This document shows, piece by piece, positions 24,728 through 34,182 of a stretch of 64,000 bases of DNA. A program made the position numbers and the translations under genes. Every line of letters begins with the position of its first letter. Positions within the stretch are counted from its first letter, which is position 1. The notes under the pieces were generated by a model that did not search any database, was not told the DNA's origin, and was given only the letters and a program-made list of their open reading frames with translations. The DNA is from DYJB01 sp963777165 (GTDB lineage Bacteria; Chloroflexota; Anaerolineae; Anaerolineales; E44-bin32), in assembly GCA_963777165.1 (NCBI GenBank), contig CAVZPO010000023.1, positions 186,001 to 250,000 on the forward strand, in the 5' to 3' direction.

Positions 24728-25513
24728 ATGCGGCAGACTACGGGAAGGTTCCTAATCGGATTGACGATCCTGGGGGTCAGTCTCCTGTCGGCCGCCTGCC
24801 AGCCCCTGGCGGCGCTGCTGGCGACCCCGACCCCCACGCCGACCGAGACCCCAACGGCGACGCTGACCCCCACGCGCACGGCGACGCCGACGGTCACGCT
24901 TACGCCGACGATCACCCAGACGGCAACCATCACGCCGACGCCCACGATCACCGAGACGCCGACGCCGACCCTCACCCCGACATTCGACTTCCCGGATGTG
25001 ACCGTCAACCAACAGGCGCACTGCCGCTACGGCCCGAACAAGGCCTACTTGCACGCCGGGGACCTGTACGAGGGAGACCACGGCCTGCTGTGGAACCGCA
25101 ACTACGACGGCTCCTGGCTGTGGGTGCGATTCGACAAGCTGTGGTACGCGTGCTGGGTTTCCGCCTCCGTCGTCCAGGTCGACGGAGACATCATGTCCGT
25201 GGTTACCTACATGAATCCTCTGCCAAAATCGACGCTGTACGGCCCGCCGGAGTGGGTGAACGCCGAACGACAGGGCGACGAAGTCGTCGTCACCTGGGCC
25301 AAGGTGAACATGACCGAGGATGACGACCGAGGCTACTTCCTGAAAGTGCACGTGTGCCAGAACGGCTACCAGATCGATGTCCTGGCCGCCACCATGGGGA
25401 CGAGCTACACGTTCACGGACCAGGGGGGGTGCGAAAACGACTCCGGCGGGCAAGTGTATACCGTCGAGAAGCACGGTTACACTGGGCCCGCAGAGATTCC
25501 ATGGCCGGACTGA
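24728..25513 (+). CDS. Thr/Pro-linker lipoprotein with SH3-like domain
   Basis: The 261-residue protein starts with a lipobox (LLSAAC, Cys24). A linker of about 55 residues made almost only of Thr, Pro, Ala, Glu and Ile repeats follows (about 35-90). Then comes a domain with CRYGPNKAYL and DGSWLWVRFDKLWYACWV that resembles bacterial SH3. The C-terminal part has YFLKVHVCQNGYQID and GGQVYTVEKHGYTGP. Function is not known. The gene at 35092-35928 is a clear but broken paralogue. It has its own TAGAAT promoter. Confidence 0.88.
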   Translation: MRQTTGRFLIGLTILGVSLLSAACQPLAALLATPTPTPTETPTATLTPTRTATPTVTLTPTITQTATITPTPTITETPTPTLTPTFDFPDVTVNQQAHCRYGPNKAYLHAGDLYEGDHGLLWNRNYDGSWLWVRFDKLWYACWVSASVVQVDGDIMSVVTYMNPLPKSTLYGPPEWVNAERQGDEVVVTWAKVNMTEDDDRGYFLKVHVCQNGYQIDVLAATMGTSYTFTDQGGCENDSGGQVYTVEKHGYTGPAEIPWPD

Positions 25514-25565
25514 GCCGGGAAGCCGGGCAGGCCGAGGCACATGGCGGGCACGCGAGGCGATCGTC

Positions 25566-25593
25566 TTGACACCTCCGGTCGCTGCGGTAGAAT
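25566..25593 (+). promoter_or_regulatory. promoter TTGACA-16-TAGAAT for the tRNA region
   Basis: A consensus -35 (25566-25571) and -10 (25588-25593) lie 16 bases apart, placing the start near 25600, directly before the tRNA-like element and tRNA-Lys. Confidence 0.75.
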
Positions 25594-25602
25594 GACGCTG
25601 CT

Positions 25603-25683
25603 GGCCCACTAGCTCAATTGGCAGAGCGGCTGACTCCCAACCTATTGCGGCTCGTGATAGAGCAAGAGCAGGTGGGCACACCA
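25603..25683 (+). pseudogene. degenerate tRNA-like element
   Basis: The 5' part (CTAGCTCAATTGGCAGAGC) is identical to that of the tRNA-Lys 89 bases downstream. The ends GCCCAC and GTGGGC can pair, and ACACCA follows. A loop-like CTCCCAA is present, but its flanks (GCTGA and CCTAT) do not pair, and there is no TTCGA T-loop. It cannot form a normal tRNA. It may be a decayed duplicate, or an RNA with another role, since it is first behind a consensus promoter. Confidence 0.6.
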
Positions 25684-25691
25684 CACAACGC

Positions 25692-25767
25692 GGGCCACTA
25701 GCTCAATTGGCAGAGCAAGCGCCTCTTAAGCGTTAGGTTCTGGGTTCGAGTCCCAGGTGGCTCACCA
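25692..25767 (+). tRNA. tRNA-Lys (anticodon CTT)
   Basis: It forms a standard cloverleaf: acceptor GGGCCAC/GTGGCTC with one G-U pair, and a D arm with AATTGGCA. The anticodon stem AGCGC/GCGTT has the loop CTCTTAA (anticodon CTT), and the T arm CTGGG-TTCGAGT-CCCAG is complete. The discriminator is A and CCA is encoded (25765-25767). Confidence 0.95.
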
Positions 25768-25772
25768 CACCG

Positions 25773-25792
25773 CGACGCCCGAAAGGGCGTCG
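25773..25792 (+). terminator. hairpin terminator after tRNA-Lys
   Basis: CGACGCCC and GGGCGTCG are closed by a GAAA tetraloop five bases after the tRNA CCA, followed by ATGTGTTCTT. Confidence 0.65.
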
Positions 25793-26300
25793 ATGTGTTC
25801 TTGGCGCCAGGACGGATGCATAAGCCGGGACCGTGCGTTTCCCGAGACCGAAATCGGAAGCGGTAAGCGACCGGGATCACCGCGCGCAGCCCGCTGCCCG
25901 GCAGGGTAGCGCAAGGCCTTGGTGACCAGCCCGCAGCCTCGGTCCGCTCCGACGGGCGTCCCAACGGAAGTGCCCGTGGCCATGCGGCCTGGGCCCGCAC
26001 AACGAGCCGCAAGGCAATGCATGCCGCGCCACTCTCCGGCCGACTCCGGCGACCTGATCGCTCAGACTGGCCCCTGCGGCTGCGGGCCACCCAATCAGAG
26101 GGTGCACCCCATCGCGGGCATTCGCCGGCCGCTTGACCGTGCGCATGTCGAGAACCGTTTCGCGTAGAATCTGCTGAGGCAGCGCACGATCTCTCAGCCA
26201 ACCCGGCAGGCACGCGCCTCAAGATCCTATCGAAACGCCGCCTGCCGGCTGCGCCGTCCGGAGTGGTCGAAGGCATGGACCACTTGGGAGGAGCCCGACC
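25793..26300. other. gene-free stretch before the glycyl radical enzyme
   Basis: No gene is supported here. A TAGAAT at 26165-26170 may be the -10 box of the glycyl radical enzyme operon, giving a leader of about 125 bases. No -35 at normal spacing is seen. GGGAGGAG lies just before the ATG at 26301. Confidence 0.5.
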
Positions 26301-28826
26301 ATGACCACCCAGACCCTGACCCTGGACAAACCCCGCTACACGATCAAGGCCCCCAGCCATCTCTCGCCGCGAATCGCCTGGCTGCGCGACTACTATTTCC
26401 AGGGATTGGGGCGCTCCTGGAACAACGAGTACACCTCCTGGACCACGGGAACGCCGTGGGATTTCCAGTTCAACGAACTCACTTTCTACATCGTCCCCGA
26501 GACCTATGCTTTCCTTCAGACCTTCCGGTCGGCCTTCCAGCAGGTGGCACGACGCGTCGAGCTCCATCCGGAGTTCTGGACATGGACGCTCCCTGAACGA
26601 CGGGCGTGGTTCAACCGCGAGGTCATGGTCCGCTGCCTCCCCCGGGAGGTCCTGCCGGGAGACCTGGTGGCAGGAGGTCGGTTCAACGTTCAGACGTCGG
26701 CTTGCCTGACGCGCGCGGAGACGCGGGCGCGGGATCGGCGCGTCTACGGATCGCGGGGCAGCCGGGCGGCCATGTTGTGGTTCCACAACCACGGGTATGG
26801 CAATGCCGGAGCGACGTCCGGCCACTTGATCCCCGACTATGGACGGATCGTCCAGCATGGGTGGAAGGCGGTCTATGCTGAGCTCGAGGCGGCATTGGCG
26901 GCACTCCCCGAGACGGAACGACGCGGCATCCATGGCGGGCAGCTGCGGGCGATGATGACCGCGGCGACGATGCCGCGCGATCTTGCGGCGGTGTACAGCC
27001 GGGAGTGCACGCGCCTGGCCCGGGACGAGGTCGACCCGCTGCGGCGTCAGGAACTCGAGCACATGGCCGACAACTTGCGGCGTGTGCCGTGGGAGCCGGC
27101 GCGCACCTTCTGGGAGGCGATCCAATCCCTGTGGCTGACGCACATGCTGGTCATGGCCGACGAGAACTACCCCGGACCGGGCGATTCGTTCGGCCGCATC
27201 GACCAGTACCTGCTCCCGGCTTGGGAAGCGTCCTTGGCCGATGGCATGGACCGGGAGTTCGGCAAGGAGATCCTCAAGTGCTTCTGGCTGCACTGCAACA
27301 CGGCGTACGACGGGATGATCCGCACCGGCGGCCATCAGGGGATCACCGCAGGCTACGGGCAACTGCTGACACTCTCCGGACTGGGGCCCGGCGGACGAGA
27401 CATGACGAATGACCTGACCGAGGCCATCCTCGACGTGATCGACGAGATGTCCCCCATCCTGGAGCCCAAGCCCAACGTCCGGTTGCACCGCGGCTCGCCG
27501 GACCATCTGCTCGATCGCCTCGTCGACATGATCGCCTCCAGCCAGGGCTCGCCGTTCCTGCTCAACTTCGACGAGCGATCGATGGCCGGGATGATGCTGC
27601 AGGCCCGACGATCGGGCGCCGAGGCGCTGATCCACGCGGGCAACGTCCATGACTACGCACCGGTCGGCTGCCTGGAGAACACGATGGTGGGCAACGATCG
27701 TTCCGGCACGGTGGATGCCAACCTGAACCTGCTCAAGGCGGTCGAGCTGGCGCTGACCGGCGGATACGACCTGGTTCCGTACACCGATCCGATGACCGGC
27801 AAGACCGAGGCGCGTCGGCGCTGGGGGGCGGGGACGGGAGATGCCACGCGATTCCAAATGTGGGACGAATTCTGGGAGGCCTACACGGCCCAGACGCACG
27901 AGATCGTGCGACGCATCGTCGCGCTATACGAGCAATCGGAAAGCCTGCGGGCGGAGTACGCGCCCACGCCCTACGTGTCCTGCCTTGTGCGGGGCTGCGC
28001 GCAGAAGGGGCTGGACATCACGCAGGGTGGGGCAGAGCTGGGGTATGTGACGATCGAAGCGGTGACCTACGCCACGACCGTCGACTCGCTGCTGGCAGTG
28101 AAGTACCTGGTGTTCGATGAGAAGGCGTGCACGATGGCGGAGCTGATCCAGGCACTGCGCGACAACTGGGTAGGACACGAAGTGCTCCAGGCACGGGCCC
28201 TGCACAGGGCCCCGAAGTACGGCCGGGATGACGACGAGGCCGATGCGCTCGCCCACCGCGTGATGGAGCTGTGGACGGACGAAACCTGGCGCTATCGAAC
28301 CCGCTCGACCGGCCGGCAGTTCCGGCCCGGGATGCTGAGCTGGAACTACTGGGTTTCCGACAGCTCCATCCTCCCGGCCAGCCCGGACGGGCGCCCGCAG
28401 GGCAAGTTCCTCTCGAACGCATTGTGCCCCTCCAACGGGGCGGACATCCATGGCCCGACGGCGAATGCCAACTCGGTGGGAAAGGTGCTGGGGGGCAAAG
28501 CGGCGGACGGGCGCGGCGACTGGGAAGGCTACCTGAACTTGCTGCCGAATGGCGGCAGCCACACGATGACCTTCAACCCCTCGATGCTCCGTGACTCCGA
28601 GCACCGCCAGAAGTTCAAGGCTTTCCTGAGGGGCTACGCCGAGAACGGCGGCAGCGCGCTTCAGGTCAACCTGTTGAATGCCGAGATGCTACGCGAGGCA
28701 CAGCAGCATCCGGAGGAGTACCGCCACCTGCTCGTGCGCGTGACCGGTTACAACGCCTACTTCACGACCATCGGCCGCGAGCTGCAGAACGAGATCATTG
28801 CTCGCGAGAGCCACCAGATGCGATGA
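26301..28826 (+). CDS. glycyl radical enzyme, eliminase type, substrate unknown
   Basis: This 841-residue enzyme belongs to the pyruvate formate-lyase superfamily. The glycyl radical motif RVTGYNAYF lies near the C-terminus (Gly816). The thiyl cysteine is Cys457 in APVGCLENTM, with Glu459 two residues on. A Cys-x-Glu pair is typical of the eliminase group (glycerol/propanediol dehydratase, CutC, HypD, isethionate lyase), where Glu acts as base. Residues that define those substrates are not matched in a way I can recognise from sequence alone. The start has a GGGAGGAG ribosome site. It overlaps the activase gene by four bases. Glycyl radicals are destroyed by oxygen, so expression should be anaerobic. 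Confidence 0.93.
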   Translation: MTTQTLTLDKPRYTIKAPSHLSPRIAWLRDYYFQGLGRSWNNEYTSWTTGTPWDFQFNELTFYIVPETYAFLQTFRSAFQQVARRVELHPEFWTWTLPERRAWFNREVMVRCLPREVLPGDLVAGGRFNVQTSACLTRAETRARDRRVYGSRGSRAAMLWFHNHGYGNAGATSGHLIPDYGRIVQHGWKAVYAELEAALAALPETERRGIHGGQLRAMMTAATMPRDLAAVYSRECTRLARDEVDPLRRQELEHMADNLRRVPWEPARTFWEAIQSLWLTHMLVMADENYPGPGDSFGRIDQYLLPAWEASLADGMDREFGKEILKCFWLHCNTAYDGMIRTGGHQGITAGYGQLLTLSGLGPGGRDMTNDLTEAILDVIDEMSPILEPKPNVRLHRGSPDHLLDRLVDMIASSQGSPFLLNFDERSMAGMMLQARRSGAEALIHAGNVHDYAPVGCLENTMVGNDRSGTVDANLNLLKAVELALTGGYDLVPYTDPMTGKTEARRRWGAGTGDATRFQMWDEFWEAYTAQTHEIVRRIVALYEQSESLRAEYAPTPYVSCLVRGCAQKGLDITQGGAELGYVTIEAVTYATTVDSLLAVKYLVFDEKACTMAELIQALRDNWVGHEVLQARALHRAPKYGRDDDEADALAHRVMELWTDETWRYRTRSTGRQFRPGMLSWNYWVSDSSILPASPDGRPQGKFLSNALCPSNGADIHGPTANANSVGKVLGGKAADGRGDWEGYLNLLPNGGSHTMTFNPSMLRDSEHRQKFKAFLRGYAENGGSALQVNLLNAEMLREAQQHPEEYRHLLVRVTGYNAYFTTIGRELQNEIIARESHQMR

Positions 28827-29788
28827 CGCGCGGACGCGTCCTCGAGCTTCAACGCCTGTCCACCGAAGACGGCCCAGGGATCCGTACGACGGTGTTCTTC
28901 AAAGGCTGTCCGCTGTCGTGCGCCTGGTGCCACAATCCGGAGGCGATCTCCGCGGGACTTCAAACCCAGTGGTTCGCCGAGCGCTGTCTAGGATGCCGAT
29001 CGTGCGTGGACGCCTGCCGCAATGGCTGTCTTCAGATGACGGACACCGGACTGGTCGTCGATCGTGCCCGCTGCCAGGCATGCGGCGATTGTGCGCGGGC
29101 ATGCCCGGGTGGCGCGCTGGAAGCGATGGGGAGGATGTTCTCGGCGGAAGAACTGGTGACGGAACTGCTCAAGGATCGCGCATACTTCGACGCCTCCGGT
29201 GGCGGGGTGACGCTTTCGGGCGGCGAGCCGACGCTGCAGCCCGATTTCGCCGAGGCCGTCCTGCAGGGTCTGCGCACCGCCGGCATCCACACGGCCCTCG
29301 ATACCTGCGGGCTGTGTCCCCCGGCGTCGCTCGAACGGCTGCTGCCCCTGACCGAACTGGTGCTCTTCGACCTCAAACTGATCGATCCTGAGGCGCACAA
29401 GCGCCTGACGAAGGCGCCGAACGACCGCATCCTGCACAACCTCGAGCGCGTGCGCGACTTTCGCGATGGCACGGGTAGGGCGATCGAGATCTGGATCCGC
29501 ACGCCGCTGATCCCCGGCGCGACCGCCGGGGACGAGAACCTGTCTGCCATCGGTCGCCATCTGGCCGACCACTTGCCAGGCCGAGTCACGCGCTGGGAGC
29601 TGTGCGCATTCAACAACCTGTGCCGGGATCAGTACCGTCGGCTGGGGGTGGAGTGGGCCTACGCCGACACCCCGTTGATGACGGCGTCCGAAGTCGCCGC
29701 CTGCCTGGCGACGGCGCGCGCCAGCGGGCTCCACGCCGAGATCCTCGCCACCGGAGCCGTCCTCGGCACGCAAGTGCCCCAGGAGTGA
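28823..29788 (+). CDS. glycyl radical enzyme activase (radical SAM)
   Basis: The 321-residue activating enzyme has the SAM-radical motif Cys29, Cys33, Cys36 (GCPLSCAWCHNPE). A ferredoxin-like insert with two 4Fe-4S sets follows: Cys55/58/61/65 and Cys84/87/90/94 (CLGCRSCVDAC, CQACGDCARAC). The insert distinguishes activases of dehydratase-like enzymes from the short PFL activase and agrees with the eliminase reading of the partner. GGVTLSGGEP and DLKLIDPEAH are also present. The ATG overlaps the enzyme stop (ATGA). Confidence 0.96.
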   Translation: MTRGRVLELQRLSTEDGPGIRTTVFFKGCPLSCAWCHNPEAISAGLQTQWFAERCLGCRSCVDACRNGCLQMTDTGLVVDRARCQACGDCARACPGGALEAMGRMFSAEELVTELLKDRAYFDASGGGVTLSGGEPTLQPDFAEAVLQGLRTAGIHTALDTCGLCPPASLERLLPLTELVLFDLKLIDPEAHKRLTKAPNDRILHNLERVRDFRDGTGRAIEIWIRTPLIPGATAGDENLSAIGRHLADHLPGRVTRWELCAFNNLCRDQYRRLGVEWAYADTPLMTASEVAACLATARASGLHAEILATGAVLGTQVPQE

Positions 29789-29791
29789 ATC

Positions 29792-30645
29792 ATGCAGCCC
29801 ATGACCGTCCGCTCTTTCTCCGACGAGGACCTTCAAGCCACCCGGCCGGCGCTCAAGATCGGCCTGCTGGCAACGGTCACACCCGAGGGCCAACCGCATG
29901 TGACGATGCTCTCTACGCTGATGGCGTGCGGGACGAAGCAGCTGTCGTTCGGACAGTTCACGGAAGGACAATTCGAAGCACAACCTGCGGACCAACCCGC
30001 GTGCCGGCTTCATGATCATGGGGCTGGATCGAAGGCTGTGGCGCGGGACGGCATCCTTACACGCACACGCAGCGACATGGGGCGGAGTTCGACTACTACA
30101 ACAACGTCCCGATGTTCCGCTACAACGCCTACTTCGGCGTGCACACCGTCTACTACCTGGACCTGGTCGGGCACACCGGCCGCCAGCCGCTGCCCATGAA
30201 TCGGATCGTCTTCGCTGCCGTGCAGACGATGATGGCTCGGACGCTGGCGCGTCCCTCGGAGGGCGCCGAGATCTTCAACCCGTGGACGCGCGCATTCCTC
30301 AACAAGCTCGACAACCTGAAGTTCCTGGCCTACGTGGGAGAAGACGGCTTCCCGGTGATCATCCCAGCCGTCCAGACGCAGTGCCTCAATGCCCGGCAAC
30401 TGGCTTTCTCGACTTCGGTTTACTCCGAAGAACTTGAAGTCATTCCCGAAGGGGCGAGCCTGGCCGCATTCGGGTTGGCGCTGACCATGGAAGATGTCCT
30501 GCTGCGGGGCGTGTACCTCGGGATCCAGCGGCGCGGAGGGGTGCGCGTCGGCCTTCTGGATGTGGAATGGGTGTACAACCCGATGCCTCCGGTTCCCGGA
30601 CAGGTGTACCCGGCTACGGCCTTGGAGGCCGTGAGCCAGTTCTAG
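29792..30645 (+). pseudogene. pyridoxamine-5'-phosphate-oxidase-like flavin protein, two frameshifts
   Basis: The start reads MQPMTVRSFSDEDLQA, then KIGLLATVTPEGQPHVTMLS, the beginning of a split-barrel flavin-binding (PNPOx-like) protein. At about 29977 the frame moves +1 and continues HNLRTNPRAGFMIMGLDRRL. At about 30055 it moves +1 again and continues THTQRHGAEFDYYNNVPMF to a stop at 30643-30645. All three pieces join smoothly into about 283 residues with a second barrel (FLAYVGEDGFPVIIPAVQ). Two extra bases or genuine decay are the options. It begins 3 bases after the activase stop, so it belongs to the glycyl radical operon. It may bind FMN or F420-like cofactors. Confidence 0.75.
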
Positions 30646-30783
30646 GCCTCGCGCCTGCTGCCCTTGGTTCCGGCGCAGGGCTGGTCCGGCCCCGATCTCG
30701 CCCTGTTGCCCGTCTGGGGAAGCCTCTGCCAGCGGGTCGACGGGGACGCGTGAGACGACATCAACCGGTCGGAAGTAGGAGAG

Positions 30784-31935
30784 ATGACGACGGACTCAGC
30801 CAACGAACTTCGAGAAGTCCTGGGCCACTATGACCTCGGTACCCTGCTGAAGAGCGCGCGGGACGAGCGCGGCACGGTCAACACCTCGTTCGTCATCGAC
30901 CTGGAGAAGGATGGTGCTCCGAAGCGGTTTTTCCTTCGACGCTATAAGGCCGGCATTCGGCCGGAGGAGATCGTCTTCGAGCACGCACTCATCGATCACC
31001 TGACGGCGCGCGGCTCCTGCCCGGTGGCGCGTGTGCACCGGACGCGAAGCGGTGCCAGCTATCTCCGGCTCGGCTCCCCGGCCGCCGAGAGCACGTTCTA
31101 CGCCGTCTTCGATTACCTGCCGGGTGAGGATCGCTACACCTGGGTCGATCCGCGCTGCACGGTCCGCGAGCTGCGTGGCGCGGGGAGGCTGCTGGCGCAA
31201 TTCCATAGCGACGTCGCTTCCCTGAAGGCACCCGGTCGAAGGGCCGAACCCAAGATCACGGAGCTGTTGACCGTGATCGGAGGCGCCTGGGAGGAGTGCC
31301 TCGCCCGGTCGGGCGATACGGCCTTCGATCGGTTCGCCGCGCTCCACGACAGGACCATACGCGAAAGTCTTGAGGAAGTTGCGCGTGCCCTGGGTCGTGC
31401 CGCCGGTCAGCTGCCCGAAGTGATCGTCCACTCGGACTACCACCCGGGCAACCTCAGATTCATGGGGAACGAGATCTCCGGTCTGGTGGACTTCGATTGG
31501 GCTAAAGTCGATCTGCGCGCCTTCGATGTCGGGCTGGCCGTGTGGTACTTCTGTGTGTCATGGCAAGGGGGGTCGGACGGCCGCGTCCGGCTTGGGGCCA
31601 CACGTGCCTTCCTCGAGGGGTACCAGCGACGCCTGATCGAAGGGGCGGATATCGCTCCGCTGTCGGCCGCCGAACTCGAATTCCTCCCGCACCTAATCAG
31701 TGCCGGGAACCTTTACGTCCTGTACTGGGGGCTCAGGGACTACCTCAGGAAACCCGTCGATCCACAGGAGTACCTGATCTACCTGCGCCACAGCATCGCC
31801 TTCGCCCACTGGTTCGAGGAGCCCGGCCACCGCGCAAGCTTGACCGATGCGCTGCGTGCCTTGCCATCGTCGGGCGGGCAGCTCCGGACGGAACTGGCAG
31901 GAGGGTGTGATGGGATAGGATCGGCAGGCGATTGA
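30784..31935 (+). CDS. aminoglycoside-phosphotransferase/choline-kinase-fold kinase
   Basis: The 383-residue protein has the kinase-like catalytic signature HSDYHPGNLRF and the metal site GLVDFDWAKVD, as in the APH, homoserine kinase II and SrkA family. The N-lobe includes NTSFVIDL and FFLRRYKAG. It probably phosphorylates a hydroxyl of a small molecule. The substrate cannot be read from the sequence. It lies 138 bases after the flavin-like gene. Co-location suggests a role in preparing or processing the substrate of the glycyl radical enzyme, but that is inference. Confidence 0.85.
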   Translation: MTTDSANELREVLGHYDLGTLLKSARDERGTVNTSFVIDLEKDGAPKRFFLRRYKAGIRPEEIVFEHALIDHLTARGSCPVARVHRTRSGASYLRLGSPAAESTFYAVFDYLPGEDRYTWVDPRCTVRELRGAGRLLAQFHSDVASLKAPGRRAEPKITELLTVIGGAWEECLARSGDTAFDRFAALHDRTIRESLEEVARALGRAAGQLPEVIVHSDYHPGNLRFMGNEISGLVDFDWAKVDLRAFDVGLAVWYFCVSWQGGSDGRVRLGATRAFLEGYQRRLIEGADIAPLSAAELEFLPHLISAGNLYVLYWGLRDYLRKPVDPQEYLIYLRHSIAFAHWFEEPGHRASLTDALRALPSSGGQLRTELAGGCDGIGSAGD

Positions 31936-32047
31936 TGCCGCCTGATGGGCCGCGGATATCCTGCCGGCGGGCAAACGAGCGGAGCGGGAAAACAACGAAG
32001 TCCTGCACCGGGTGCCGGTGCTACAGGCAGAACGAACAGGAGGGACC

Positions 32048-32428
32048 ATGACCGGTTACGTTGGCCCAATCGAGAAAGAAACGGAGAAGAACAAGTACTT
32101 CCGGAAGGTGCTGTTCACCGGTAAGCACGCGCAGCTGGTGGTGATGTGCTTGCAGGGCGGGGAGGAGATCGGCAATGAGGTCCACCCCGACGTCGATCAG
32201 TTCTTCCGCATCGAACTGGGTTCGGCGACGTTCGTCTTCAACGGGACCGAGAAGCACACGGTTGAAGCTGGCGAGGCGGTCCTCGTCCCGGCCGGGACGC
32301 ATCACAACGTGATCAACACATCCTCCGCCAAGCTACTTCAGCTGTACACCATCTACAGCCCGCCGAATCACCCCGACGGAACGATCCACAAGACCAAGGC
32401 GGAGGCCCTGGCGGCCGAGCACCACTAG
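32048..32428 (+). CDS. single-domain cupin protein
   Basis: The 126-residue small beta-barrel has cupin motif 1 GGEEIGNEVHPDVDQFFRIELG and motif 2 VPAGTHHNVINTS. The metal ligands His, Glu and His are present, so a metal-dependent activity or small-molecule binding is likely. An AGGAGG ribosome site precedes the ATG. It ends the apparent glycyl radical gene group, and a palindrome follows 8 bases after the stop. Confidence 0.88.
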   Translation: MTGYVGPIEKETEKNKYFRKVLFTGKHAQLVVMCLQGGEEIGNEVHPDVDQFFRIELGSATFVFNGTEKHTVEAGEAVLVPAGTHHNVINTSSAKLLQLYTIYSPPNHPDGTIHKTKAEALAAEHH

Positions 32429-32436
32429 TCCTACGA

Positions 32437-32471
32437 CCGACTTCCGAAGTCGGCAGGACTTCGGAAGTCGG
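32437..32471. repeat. 15-bp perfect inverted repeat, palindrome family B
   Basis: CCGACTTCCGAAGTC (32437-32451) and its complement (32457-32471) are separated by five bases. Each arm is itself near-palindromic. It may also end the cupin transcript. It shares its core with 19339-19371. Confidence 0.75.
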
Positions 32472-32612
32472 GAAACTGGGCAGATCAGATCTCAGCCAAT
32501 CGGCACCTGGTGGGCAGGGTTCTGTCTGTGCCGATTGCAGTCGAGGAAGCGCGCCCGGTGCTTGCACCGGCGTGCGACCCGATGCCCGCAGATGCACCGC
32601 GTCGCAAGGCGA

Positions 32613-32640
32613 TTGACAATCCGGCCATTCGGGGTAGAAT
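32613..32640 (+). promoter_or_regulatory. promoter TTGACA-16-TAGAAT for the DEAD-box helicase
   Basis: A consensus -35 at 32613-32618 and a -10 at 32635-32640 give a start near 32647 and a leader of about 80 bases with strong structure. Confidence 0.8.
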
Positions 32641-32657
32641 ATCGCGCCAATCTACTG

Positions 32658-32703
32658 GATCGGGCGGCACCGCTCCTTGGGGAGCGGTGTTTTCGTGCCG
32701 ATC
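32658..32703 (+). promoter_or_regulatory. structured leader/attenuator of the helicase gene
   Basis: CACCGCTCC (32668-32676) and GGAGCGGTG (32681-32689) form a 9-bp hairpin with loop TTGG, followed directly by TTTT: a terminator inside the 5' leader. An outer 6-bp pairing, GATCGG (32658-32663) with CCGATC (32698-32703), can extend or compete with it. This arrangement fits transcription attenuation or temperature sensing. Confidence 0.6.
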
Positions 32704-32727
32704 GAAGGAACAAGGTTCAAGTACGAT

Positions 32728-33954
<1,227 letters not shown>

Positions 33955-33977
33955 TCGTTGAATCCCAGGAACAACCA

Positions 33978-34005
33978 GGGCGGCCCGATCTTCGGGCCGC
34001 CCTTT
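33978..34005 (+). terminator. intrinsic terminator after the helicase gene
   Basis: GGGCGGCCCG and CGGGCCGCCC with loop ATCTT are followed by TTT, 24 bases after the stop. Confidence 0.8.
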
Positions 34006-34182
34006 GCGTTCCCCTGCCGTGACGCTTTCCCAATCGCGCACCCCAGGTTGACGTCGCAGACGCTGCGCACTCGGCTGCGGAAGACGCAGGTAGGCCGTCA
34101 TCCCACTCCAGCGAAAGGCGGCGGGCCGCACCTGCCCTCGCGCATCGGCGTTAGATCGGCGAGGCGGAAGCCTGGGAGCAGG

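Noticed and set aside
24800..25000. CRISPR or tandem DNA repeat in the ACG/CCG-rich linker region
   Set aside because: The repeats are codon-level Thr/Pro repeats inside an intact gene, with no spacers of constant length.
25603..25683. Functional tRNA-Gly(CCC)
   Set aside because: The CTCCCAA loop is present, but the anticodon stem does not pair and the T loop is absent.
25698..27899. 733-codon open frame opposite the glycyl radical enzyme
   Set aside because: It is the shadow of a strongly supported gene, is rich in Arg/Gln/His and has no motifs.
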